Source: Debaryomyces hansenii CBS767 (Eukaryota; Ascomycota; Pichiomycetes; Serinales; Debaryomycetaceae). Taken from it: a stretch of 64,000 bases of DNA. Each line of letters starts with the position of its first letter. The stretch's first letter is position 1. The position numbers and the translations under genes are program-made. The stretch spans positions 248,001 to 312,000 of the forward strand of contig NC_006044.2 in NCBI RefSeq assembly GCF_000006445.2, in the 5' to 3' direction. The notes beneath the pieces are model-generated. The model was given only the letters and a program-made list of their open reading frames with translations. It did no database searches and had not been told where the DNA came from. Below, piece by piece: positions 51,667 through 60,897 of the stretch.

Positions 51667-54600
51667 CTACGAAGCACCCAAACGTTTGTCTTCTCTGGCA
51701 GCCTTTCTCTCCATTTCATCCCAGTCTTCACCTTCTTCTTCTTCTTCACTTTCACCTCCGCTAGCATCACTACCTGAAGCATCAGACGAATAATCGTCTT
51801 CAGATCCAGCTTCACTTTCTACATCCTCATCACTAGGATCGGGATCACTGACTTCGAATTCAGACTCTTCGTCTTCTTCGTCTTCTTCTTCAGAGTCACC
51901 TTCTCCTGTCAAGAAACTCCAACCACCGTCAGCAAAGAATTGGTAAGGGTCGGATTGGACAGTCTTCATAATAGTTGCCCAGTTCAAATTCATTTGACCT
52001 TCGGAGATAGGAATATCGACATCAGTCAACCAAGACTTGACATCTTCTAACAATTCCATTGGGATCGTATTGATATGGACGACTGATTTGTTGAAGTCTT
52101 TGAAGACAAAAACTAAGTCGAAGTTCTTCAAACCAAATTGAACTCTTTCCAAGTGGGCGATTTCTATTTCTTCCAAGGTCACAACTAAGTAGGGAGGGTC
52201 AATTAATTGAATCAAACAATCACGAGTTGGCATACATAAAACAGAAGACCTGAATGGCACCCCAGAGAAACCCAATTCTCTAAATGGGATATCCAAGTCA
52301 ACCATTCCTGAGGAAGAATCCGAGATCAATTCTGCAAAGGCTTTGAATTCCTTATCCAACAACGCCTTTCTTCTTCTTTCTTCTTGTTCTTGTTGTAATT
52401 CATCTTCATCACCATATCTGTATCTCCTCTTACGGCCTCCGGTTTCGTCGAATGCCATATCACTAGCTTCACGGTAGAATTGAACATCGTGGGTTTTCTT
52501 CTTACCGATCATAATTGGATTCTTTAAGTGACAATGAATAATGACAATTAATTCGTCCTTGCATGATTGGAAAAACAAGTGTTTAATATTGGAAAATAAA
52601 ATATCCACCTTTTGATCCATTCTAATCGATGACTGATATCTCAAACCATTTTCATGGATTTGCAAGACACCGCCAATCTTTTTAGTATCTGGTTGTGGTC
52701 TAATGAAGACTTGATCCAATTTCTTAACTCTCGAGCCCTTTAATTCGACCAAATTGGCCTGACTAACAACATCAGCCATCTGTTTCTTTTCTTGTTCCCT
52801 CTTAACAGCATCTTTCTTTAAATCTTGAATAGCCTTATAAACATCTACCATTCTTTGATGGTCACGAGATCTTAAAGTAACCGATCTTAAGAACGAGTTT
52901 TCTGGCGAATCTTCATATGGTAATTCGGCTCTTCTAGAAACATTACCACCAGCTCCCGGAGAGTTAAAGTTCAATCTCAAATAAGTGAAATCACCTTCTT
53001 CATTCTGGGACCCGTTCTTAAAAGAATTGATATGAAATGGAACTGGTCTACCGCAAATTGGTAATATAATGGTTTGATTTTTATAGTCAACATGAATTTT
53101 TAAATCCCTAACATTACTAGGGATTTGAGATTCTCGTACATACGATTCGTACTTTTTGAACACTGGTTTGAAATCCAGCGCGTCAGTTGCATCAGCCTTA
53201 GAAAATCTAGCTAATCCTTCATGTTGTCTTTTTTCGTGCAATTTCGATTGAATTTCTTGACGTATCTTCTCGGTATTATTAGAATCATCGGCGGCTGATG
53301 ATTCGTGTCTCAATTTAGATTTTAAGATCTTTGAATTGGCTTCATTTGCTGCTAAATTCTTTTCGGTTTTGATGTTCTTTTCGGATTTCAATTTCTTGTC
53401 CCCACCATTTTCTGATTTAACGGCAGTGGGTTCGTCGTCCTTGAAGTAAAATGATGTTTCTGATCTTGCCTTCGGATAAGTGGTTAATAATATAGGTTCC
53501 GATTCACTTACTTTGAAAGTATCAGTTAATATTAATGAATATTGCTTTAATTTAGGATTCAGGGCCTTATCGTTAGTTAAATTGCTGAATCCAAGAGTTA
53601 AAGAAATTATTTGACCATTTTGCAATTTTCTTTCATTCTTAGAATTCAATACAAAAGTCGAGTCTCTAAACTCAATACCCATTAACCAACCACAGTTTTT
53701 AGTGAAGTGTTGAACTAAATCTGGCTTCTCGGATTTAATAAAATCGAGAGCACCTTGATAGACTTGCAGTGCAACGGTACCATCTCTTAATAAGGTGGAA
53801 GTGACATGGTTTTGTAGTTTAAGCAAGAAGTCATAGTTGGTTTCCATAGCTGGAGTAGGATCAATGAAGAAAGTTCTAGCTACGTTAGAACAATACGACT
53901 TATAACGCAAACCTAATGAGGCCAAAATAACCCCGTCACCAACTAAAGCCTTTGTTGTCGATTGTGCACTTGGCTTTAAATCGTATTCACCACCACTTTG
54001 GATGATTGGCGAATAACACCAATCAACTAAACTGGGATCGAATTCCTTCATCGATTGAAGCAATTTCTTACCGGTAGCAGATTTAGTATACCATTTATTG
54101 CTGTCGATTTTGTCTTCGATTTTTTCAGAAAGGTCCGAATTCGAAGTTTTCTTTTCCTCGTCAACGACCACCATCATCTCGTTGGCAAATGCATCCATTA
54201 ATACTGTAGACGATTTTGATGCGATCTTAGTATTAGCAAATTCTTCCAGGTCTTTAATTTCCATCGATTCCGAAAGTAATAATGCACAATCGCTGAATGA
54301 TAAACCTGCGTCAGCAGATACTTCGTTCCACTCATCAATAAACTTGCCTCTGTATTGATCCTTAGCAATATGTCCAATAGGCTTCTCTCGCGAACTCATT
54401 TTCTTCAATTCTTCGATCAATTTCTTGAATGTTTCCTTGTTCTTCTCCGCATCCTTGTATCTTGGCCAGATCTCAACACTACTTGAATTTTCTGTCGGCT
54501 TCGATGTCAAGTTCGTCAAGTATTTGGCTTTACCCTCAGATGTAATAAAAACACATTTATCTTGCGTAATATATATCCCAGTATGAACAAATTCATACCC

Positions 54601-54768
54601 TAATAACCATGTTTGCAAAACAGTCGTCTTCTTGTACGTATTTTCATCGTCTGACGCCCCTACCAAAAGCAAGAGACATGACTGCTTGTCTTGGATAGAT
54701 GTCAAATTTTTCTGAATAAGCGACAATCTCTTATGAAAAGAGTTAGAATCGATCTTCACTTCAGACAT
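51667..54768 (-). CDS. SPT16: FACT histone chaperone subunit Spt16
   Basis: Spt16 with Pob3 forms FACT, which reorganises nucleosomes in transcription and replication. The 1,033 residues equal the family (1,035). In order: aminopeptidase-like N-terminal domain (1-450), dimerisation domain (about 510-640), middle double-PH domain (about 640-930, with IHENGLRYQSSIRMDQKVDILFSNIKHLFFQ by pattern), then a long acidic tail (about 945-1015) ending in a basic patch (ERKAAREDKRLGAS). A CTG at 54247-54249 falls in the EIKDxEEFAN helix of the N-terminal domain, where Ser is reasonable. Confidence 0.97.
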   Translation of the reverse strand: MSEVKIDSNSFHKRLSLIQKNLTSIQDKQSCLLLLVGASDDENTYKKTTVLQTWLLGYEFVHTGIYITQDKCVFITSEGKAKYLTNLTSKPTENSSSVEIWPRYKDAEKNKETFKKLIEELKKMSSREKPIGHIAKDQYRGKFIDEWNEVSADAGLSFSDCALLLSESMEIKDLEEFANTKIASKSSTVLMDAFANEMMVVVDEEKKTSNSDLSEKIEDKIDSNKWYTKSATGKKLLQSMKEFDPSLVDWCYSPIIQSGGEYDLKPSAQSTTKALVGDGVILASLGLRYKSYCSNVARTFFIDPTPAMETNYDFLLKLQNHVTSTLLRDGTVALQVYQGALDFIKSEKPDLVQHFTKNCGWLMGIEFRDSTFVLNSKNERKLQNGQIISLTLGFSNLTNDKALNPKLKQYSLILTDTFKVSESEPILLTTYPKARSETSFYFKDDEPTAVKSENGGDKKLKSEKNIKTEKNLAANEANSKILKSKLRHESSAADDSNNTEKIRQEIQSKLHEKRQHEGLARFSKADATDALDFKPVFKKYESYVRESQIPSNVRDLKIHVDYKNQTIILPICGRPVPFHINSFKNGSQNEEGDFTYLRLNFNSPGAGGNVSRRAELPYEDSPENSFLRSVTLRSRDHQRMVDVYKAIQDLKKDAVKREQEKKQMADVVSQANLVELKGSRVKKLDQVFIRPQPDTKKIGGVLQIHENGLRYQSSIRMDQKVDILFSNIKHLFFQSCKDELIVIIHCHLKNPIMIGKKKTHDVQFYREASDMAFDETGGRKRRYRYGDEDELQQEQEERRRKALLDKEFKAFAELISDSSSGMVDLDIPFRELGFSGVPFRSSVLCMPTRDCLIQLIDPPYLVVTLEEIEIAHLERVQFGLKNFDLVFVFKDFNKSVVHINTIPMELLEDVKSWLTDVDIPISEGQMNLNWATIMKTVQSDPYQFFADGGWSFLTGEGDSEEEDEEDEESEFEVSDPDPSDEDVESEAGSEDDYSSDASGSDASGGESEEEEEGEDWDEMERKAAREDKRLGAS

Positions 54769-54906
54769 ACTAGATGGATGTTCTATCTTATCCTTTTCAA
54801 GTTGTCTTATTTGCTTTCTTGACGTTTGCCTTTAATGTCTATTCATAATGGCCAATGTGAATTTTTGACTACTAATAAAACGTTACACAAAAATGACATC
54901 ACAAAA

Positions 54907-54925
54907 ACGCGCTGTTAGTACGCGT
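54907..54925. promoter_or_regulatory. MluI cell-cycle boxes between SPT16 and PRI2
   Basis: ACGCG at 54907-54911 and a full ACGCGT at 54920-54925 lie 79-97 bases before the PRI2 ATG and about 140-155 bases before the SPT16 ATG. ACGCGT is the MBF (Swi6/Mbp1) site that drives G1/S transcription of DNA-replication genes. Confidence 0.75.
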
Positions 54926-55003
54926 TGTTGATGTATCTATATATTAGTATCTTTTTATTGAATCAACAATACAGCAGTTCTTACGGCAGACGGGTAGCTA
55001 AAT

Positions 55004-56566
55004 ATGTTCAGGCAAACTAAAAGAAGAACGGCGGGTCGTAGGAATTTCGAACAAGGAAAAAATGGTAGCATCTACCAATCATTAAGCTCAGCAAATCAAT
55101 ACAACTCAAGGTTATCATTTTATGATTTACCGCCGTTAGAAGAAATAACACTAGAGGAATTTGAAACATGGGCTATTGATAGGCTAAAGATCTTAATAGA
55201 GATTGAGTCATGTGTCGCTAGATCGAAATCTATTAAGGATATCGAACAAACAATCAAGCCATTATTTTTGAAATATTTACCACTTAATCCATCATCGACT
55301 AATAATGAGGCCATGACGTACCAAGAACGTCGAAAAGATCATTACTCGCATTATATATTGAGGTTGGTTTTCTGTCGTACAGAAGAATTAAGAAAAAAGT
55401 TCATCAAGAACGAGACTATACTCTTCAAGGTCAGATACAATATGTTGCAACCGAAGGAACAACAAGAATTTATAGCTAGTTATAAAGACAAATTGCCGTG
55501 GCAATACATATCTAACGAAGAAAAGGTGGATATGTTTGAGGACTTATATGCGGCGACTGGAGCCACCGTGAGAAATGTGTTATTTATGGAAAGTGGAGAT
55601 CCAAGTTTCACCATTACGAATGAACAATTAAAGCAGCACATTAGAGTGAAAGAGAATTTTATTAAATTACCATTCGATAAGGTTCCAAATTTGGTGGCAT
55701 CAAGGCTGGTCTTGTTGAAGAGTGGTTATGCTTACATTCCATCCACTTTGCAACTAAACTTATTGTCCATCGAATTCCAAGATATTTTGACCAGAAATTT
55801 GATGAGAACATTTCAGACCTTACCAAGGTTAGAAGAAGATGACAGATTATTGCCATTGCTAAACAACTTATCCCATAATTTTTCGAACATTCAATACGAA
55901 TCAGCATTTGGAAGCGATCCTTCCTTAATATCAGATATAAATGCCCAATCTATTACCACGCCGGCTATCAATAAGCACTACCCATTATGTGCATCTCATT
56001 TACAAAAGAACTTGATACTAAACTCACATATGAAATATCAAGGACGTCAACAATTAGGCCTCTTCTTAAAGGGTATAGGCTTAAATGTTGATGAAGCCTT
56101 AAAGTTCTGGTCCTACCAATTCACCAAATCATCAAATGCAATTAACTTAGAAAAGTTTAATAAAGAGTATAAATATAATATTCGTCACAATTATGGTTTA
56201 GAAGGTGCAAGAATTAACTATAAACCTTGGGATTGTGCAAGGATTTTACTGAAGCCAAAACCTAGTAAGGGTGAATATCATGGGTGTCCGTATCGTGATT
56301 TGAGTGTAGACGCTTTAGTTAATAATTTGAACGAAATGGGTATTAATGATCAACAAGATATTAATGGTGTCATCGACGATGTCAGCAGAAATGACTACAC
56401 TGTTGCATGTACCAGAGTTTTCGAGATGACCCACAAAAATCAACTTGACAAGAGTAATAAGGCTACAGAGGGAATGCATATTAATCATCCAAATCTTTAT
56501 TTTGACAGATCAAGACAATTAGATAGGCTTGATTCCAAAACTTCTCAATCGGTATCTAGTAATTAA
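55004..56566 (+). CDS. PRI2: DNA primase large subunit
   Basis: Pri2 forms the primase of the DNA polymerase alpha complex with Pri1. The 520 residues (baker's yeast 528) hold the four Fe-S cysteines C329, C411, C428 and C469, with the spacing of the baker's-yeast set (336, 417, 434, 474 as I recall). The block GEYHGCPYRDL surrounds C428. Two CTG codons occur at residues 235 and 416, the latter in ARIL-x-KPKPSKG, where relatives have Ser/Thr. MluI boxes upstream fit S-phase expression. Confidence 0.96.
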   Translation: MFRQTKRRTAGRRNFEQGKNGSIYQSLSSANQYNSRLSFYDLPPLEEITLEEFETWAIDRLKILIEIESCVARSKSIKDIEQTIKPLFLKYLPLNPSSTNNEAMTYQERRKDHYSHYILRLVFCRTEELRKKFIKNETILFKVRYNMLQPKEQQEFIASYKDKLPWQYISNEEKVDMFEDLYAATGATVRNVLFMESGDPSFTITNEQLKQHIRVKENFIKLPFDKVPNLVASRLVLLKSGYAYIPSTLQLNLLSIEFQDILTRNLMRTFQTLPRLEEDDRLLPLLNNLSHNFSNIQYESAFGSDPSLISDINAQSITTPAINKHYPLCASHLQKNLILNSHMKYQGRQQLGLFLKGIGLNVDEALKFWSYQFTKSSNAINLEKFNKEYKYNIRHNYGLEGARINYKPWDCARILLKPKPSKGEYHGCPYRDLSVDALVNNLNEMGINDQQDINGVIDDVSRNDYTVACTRVFEMTHKNQLDKSNKATEGMHINHPNLYFDRSRQLDRLDSKTSQSVSSN

Positions 56567-56649
56567 CTGTATAGAGACTAAATAATGCAAATAATTAAAT
56601 TGAGTTCTTCACAAAACTAGTCATCCCTAACTGTGCAATGATATCGAGC

Positions 56650-57591
56650 TTAACTTAAGTCAATAGACAGCCATATATCTCTAAAGTTCCACCATGATGC
56701 ACCACTACCACATAAACCAACCCAGAATGGACTCAAACAACCCTCGTACAATGACCAGTGGACCACGAGTGGAACTTGAACAGCTTGTTTGAACAAGCTG
56801 AGTCTCCAATTCTTATCCCATTTACTCATTGGAACTCTTCTAAATAATTCAATAATCTCAATAATTAAGTACGCACCCCAGACTCTGGAACACCAGACAT
56901 ACGTCAAAAGGGACCAATGATTATTATCTGGGGTTCCAACCCAATTGTGGTCGGTTAACCAACCAGCGTGTTCTAATAGTTCTAATAATAAGCAATTCAA
57001 TGATTGCAACAAATTTACAAATCTATCGAACTTAGAAACAGCACTAACAGGATTCATAAAAGCATGAAACTCGTCAATAATCCACGGCATATACTTGATT
57101 GACTCAGTTAATCTATTAAATATTCTCACGTCAGCGATGTATGAAGAAATAGTTTTCAAATGAACAGCTAATTGGGAAACCGGCCTGTCGCTGTCATTGG
57201 AAACTGGCGAACCTGTTGATGGATCCTGAGTCTGAAAAAATCTAGAAATAATCTTATTAGACGAATCATTAGGTGCTTTTCCCAACGTGTTATTGCAGAA
57301 TGAATTCACAACTTTTACGAGATTGTATTTTTGCTTCAACAAGTACTGTCTGATCTTTGGTTTGTTATTCAAAATGCTCGATAGCAATAATGTGAAGTAG
57401 CAAATGAAATACAAATTAGCATCAACTGTGGATGACTTACTTAATACTTTATCGTTGATTTCTTGGTAAAACTTTCTGCTAAATACAGACTTTTTTAGGA
57501 TTGCATTTAGCTTAAGCAAAATGTTTATCAGAAGAAATTTCATTTCTCTTTTACCATTAACATTTAATGGTGCTATCGATGCTATACTCAT
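56650..57591 (-). CDS. Pex11-family peroxisomal membrane protein (PEX11C type)
   Basis: The 313-residue protein has the Pex11-related fold: an N-terminal amphipathic region, a charged middle, and a Trp-rich C-terminal section with membrane segments (SLYEGCLSPFWVGLCGSGASWW near 283-304 by pattern) typical of fungal Pex11C/Gim5-like proteins. These act in peroxisome division and membrane channel function. The NNHWSLLTYVWCSRVWGAYLIIEI segment (about 228-251 by pattern) is also family-like. It converges with PRI2 (83 bases apart). A 20-base near-perfect palindrome inside the gene at 56781-56800 appears incidental. Confidence 0.82.
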   Translation of the reverse strand: MSIASIAPLNVNGKREMKFLLINILLKLNAILKKSVFSRKFYQEINDKVLSKSSTVDANLYFICYFTLLLSSILNNKPKIRQYLLKQKYNLVKVVNSFCNNTLGKAPNDSSNKIISRFFQTQDPSTGSPVSNDSDRPVSQLAVHLKTISSYIADVRIFNRLTESIKYMPWIIDEFHAFMNPVSAVSKFDRFVNLLQSLNCLLLELLEHAGWLTDHNWVGTPDNNHWSLLTYVWCSRVWGAYLIIEIIELFRRVPMSKWDKNWRLSLFKQAVQVPLVVHWSLYEGCLSPFWVGLCGSGASWWNFRDIWLSIDLS

Positions 57592-58032
57592 TCTAAATTC
57601 TCTCTAAGTATATCTATTTGCCAGCTTTACAATACTAAGCTTTCTCTATTTATAATCCAGTTAAAAAGTGAATATATAGTCGAAAACAAGAGACTCTACC
57701 ATCAACCTCTTTCTGGTATTCTGAGCCGAGGTTTCTGATAACAATTTTGTGTTCTTAAAAATGCGCTAATGCTGCAACAATTATCTGAATCGTGATTGAT
57801 TGATACATTACATATTGTAAATGTTAGAATACATAATTCAAATATTTATTAATGACTATTATGATTGTAGTTTAATGAATATAATGTAATAACAATTCCT
57901 AAACAAGAATATTTCAATAATGTTTTGATTTTAGATATTTATAAATTTTGACGCAATTTGCAACTTTCAAGAAAAATTGACTATATTATCTTGTAATGTT
58001 ATACATATATGTGATATTTTAAAGAACAAAAA
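57592..58032. other. spacer between the PEX11C-type gene start and permease stop
   Basis: This 441-base, very A+T-rich spacer contains the PEX11C-type promoter and the permease 3' region. No gene, repeat or RNA fold is seen. Confidence 0.6.
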
Positions 58033-59712
58033 CTATACACTCTCTACCTTCACAATTTTGTTTTGCTTAGAATTATCGTCCGAGCTATGCTGATTTGACT
58101 CAGATGATTCGATGACCACATCGTCAAACTCTTCTATGTCGTCATCCATTTCAGGCAAAATGAGGTTCAAGATTAACCCTATAAAACCAGTTACGGCAAA
58201 GCCAGTTTCCATAACCAAGACTATCGCATCGAAAAAGCCCAGCAAAGCAGTATTATTACCGGAATAGGTGAATACATTATCAAACCAGTTTGATACTAAA
58301 ATTGAACCGAAACCAGGCAACAAGGATGCGGTCAACACAAACCTATCTCTTCTGGTAAATTCAATTGTAGAGATAATTCTAATACCAGATACAGCGACCG
58401 AGGTAAACAAGAAAGACGTCATGCCACCCAATACTGCCTTTGGTATCGCCACAATCGAAGCAGCGAACTTAGAAAAGACACCCATTATGATCATGAAGAA
58501 AGCACACCAATATCCAACTTTTCTATTAGCACACTTAGTGATAGAAATAACCCCGTTATTCTGGGCAAAAGTAGACATCGGCGTCACAGTCATCAAACCC
58601 GATAATAATCCATTGAAACCATCTGCCAATATACCTCCTTGGACTCTTGATTCATACAATTCTCCTTCAACTTCCAATCTTGAAACATCAGAAGTAGCTG
58701 TTATGTCACCGATCGCTTCCATCATTAATACAATATATACAGCTAGGAATGGCAAAACCGCAGGCCCATAAACTCTTAATTTAAACGTATGCACCCATAT
58801 GAATGTTGCAGCTGGAGCAGAATCAATGTTTGTTTTACTGAAGTACCCACAGGCTGCTGCAACAATACAACCTATTAATAACCCAACGATAACAGCACAT
58901 GATTTCATAATAGGAGAGCCAAATCTTTCGGCGATAATGATTGTAACATAAACGAGAAAACCTAATCCTATGAACTCAGCTGAACCCCATTCTAATGGAT
59001 GAGCGGAACCGCACATTTCACCCACACAATCAGAACCTCCAACCCAATCTTGGAAACCTGTCTCAATCAAATGTACCCCGATCAATAACACGACAGGACC
59101 AGTAACAATAGGAGGGAATATCTTTTGTAACTGCTTAGCAGGCATGAATGACAAGAGGATTTCCAAGAGCGAACAAACTATTCCTGTTCCCAAAATCATT
59201 CCATATCCGTCAGGGCACGGCTGATTTACACCGTCCACGACTGGACATACCCCTGTCAGATACATCACTGGTAGGGCTTTAGTGACTATCGATATGGTTG
59301 CAAACGACGTTCCCACCACTGAAAGTAACCCCGTACCCAAGTAGTACGGTGTCTTGTAAATATGGAATCTAGTAATTTGAATACATGACAATAATCCTGA
59401 CACAATCAAGGAAGCACTAACGAGATATTCTTGTGTAGCACTATCAAGATTTGCAGCAGAAGCAATAAGAATAGGAGGTGTAACCACCCCGGCAAGCATC
59501 GCCAAAGCATGTTGGAACCCTAGAATAAACCCTAACAAAAGTGGCATATCTGAATTTAGACCAAAGAATGGCTGTCTCTTGGTCACCGTTTTTTTGAATG
59601 GTATTTCAGGTACAAATAGATACTTGTAATCATAGTCCCCTATGAAGCCATCCTTAGTGGTCCATTTGCGTATCACTCTTTTACCAATTTTTTTTATGTC
59701 TTGGACGTTCAT
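58033..59712 (-). CDS. XUT1: uric acid/xanthine permease of the NAT/NCS2 family
   Basis: The 559-residue transporter has about 14 membrane segments. The NAT signature QNNGVISITK is at 384-393, with E332 (in EAIGDITA), D364, Q384 and N385 matching UapA residues E356, D388, Q408 and N409 at a constant offset of 24. The N-terminal DYDY (26-29) matches the UapA ER-exit motif D44-Y47. This full set supports uric acid/xanthine specificity by H+ symport at the plasma membrane. A dense GATA cluster upstream suggests nitrogen catabolite control. The symbol follows Candida albicans XUT1. Confidence 0.92.
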   Translation of the reverse strand: MNVQDIKKIGKRVIRKWTTKDGFIGDYDYKYLFVPEIPFKKTVTKRQPFFGLNSDMPLLLGFILGFQHALAMLAGVVTPPILIASAANLDSATQEYLVSASLIVSGLLSCIQITRFHIYKTPYYLGTGLLSVVGTSFATISIVTKALPVMYLTGVCPVVDGVNQPCPDGYGMILGTGIVCSLLEILLSFMPAKQLQKIFPPIVTGPVVLLIGVHLIETGFQDWVGGSDCVGEMCGSAHPLEWGSAEFIGLGFLVYVTIIIAERFGSPIMKSCAVIVGLLIGCIVAAACGYFSKTNIDSAPAATFIWVHTFKLRVYGPAVLPFLAVYIVLMMEAIGDITATSDVSRLEVEGELYESRVQGGILADGFNGLLSGLMTVTPMSTFAQNNGVISITKCANRKVGYWCAFFMIIMGVFSKFAASIVAIPKAVLGGMTSFLFTSVAVSGIRIISTIEFTRRDRFVLTASLLPGFGSILVSNWFDNVFTYSGNNTALLGFFDAIVLVMETGFAVTGFIGLILNLILPEMDDDIEEFDDVVIESSESNQHSSDDNSKQNKIVKVESV

Positions 59713-60897
59713 TTTATTGCTGTCTTAAATGGTGATACTTTTTCGCCAGATGTAATTTTTCACAGATATATGTCCAAATTTATCTAAAAAAAGATCTTAC
59801 CTTTCGTTTATCATCAAATCACTGAAAAATGGAAATCTGTAATAAGCGAATACTTTATCTTATCCTAGCGAATGGATATTCATTATAAACGGCAGTTCCC
59901 TTTATTGATAGCAGATTTGGCCATTACTCGGTTTATATGCAGTCAGATAACTTATCTATGGAGAAGACCGACCTATAGAGATAAGTAAATTTCAGATCTG
60001 ATATCGCCAAAAAAGTACACACAATGCCGCATGTTTGACTCATTCATCCTTGTTTTGCAGTATGAACATATATTAGAATCCTGATGCACATGTTTTCATT
60101 CGAAGAAGATTGACCATTTACTCTTTTGACCATTTCACCATCTTGACCATTTTTTTTATCGCCGATTTGGTAACTGATCGCTTCTGCTCATTTTGAGCAT
60201 CATTATTAACGCAAATTAAATACCTCTGCTCTGATTTATTCTTTGCTGTAATTTATTATTTTCCGTGGTTCATACGTAATTACTATATGCGGCCTTTATT
60301 TAGTGTGACTGGAGATATACGAACAGTGGTCATATCAACTGATCATTACTACAAATTTCGTGAATCGGATCTGAACCTATGGTATAAGTACGGAACAAAC
60401 TGCAACAGTAGTATCCTAGTATTATCTTGGCAACAACTTCATATATATGATTATTACTTAGTTAGTTAAATTGGGTCCAGCGAATATAGGCGCCTCCATA
60501 ATATGCGCAGAACACTGATTTTAATTCTCTTGCAACAAGGCTGATTAGTATTCCAATTGGTAACGAGAATCGTAGAAATATACAAACACGGGTGAAAAAT
60601 AGTGATAAACATATCTTGTCAGCATAAGCTTCATCTTCGGTTTTTAATTCAAAGGGCATACTGGGGTCTATTATCGACTGGATGAAAAAAGTTCTTGTCA
60701 CGCGATCTAAAAAATCTTCATGATAAACACTTCTAGCTATAATCTAAGATTCGAAAATTGTATATTTCAACATTTGATCCGTCAAGATACATATAAAATT
60801 GTACAAATCGTGTATCCTTCTGGATTTGTTTAGAAACTTATAATCATAAATTATATAGGCATTCTTTTGAGGGAGATATCAGGAGATTTGGGGCGAA
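59713..60897. other. divergent promoter region between the permease gene and MNN4
   Basis: This 1,185-base spacer contains a GATA cluster near the permease (listed separately). Small frames at 60287-60469 and 60462-60701 show no feature and are discounted. The TGACCATTT-like string recurs three times near 60110-60150 (TTGACCATTTAC, TTGACCATTTCA, TTGACCATTTTT). No RNA gene is recognised. Confidence 0.55.
59780..59985. promoter_or_regulatory. XUT1: cluster of GATAA sites upstream of the purine permease
   Basis: Seven GATAA/TTATC cores: TTATC at 59780-59784, 59808-59812, 59855-59859 and 59860-59864, an inverted pair GATAAcTTATC at 59946-59956, and GATAA at 59980-59984. They lie 68-272 bases upstream of the permease start. 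Such clusters bind Gln3/Gat1-type activators in nitrogen-regulated yeast promoters. Confidence 0.7.

Noticed and set aside
56781..56800. 20-base near-perfect palindrome
   Set aside because: It lies inside the conserved coding part of the PEX11C-type gene and is explained by codons; no terminator or operator role is expected in a yeast.
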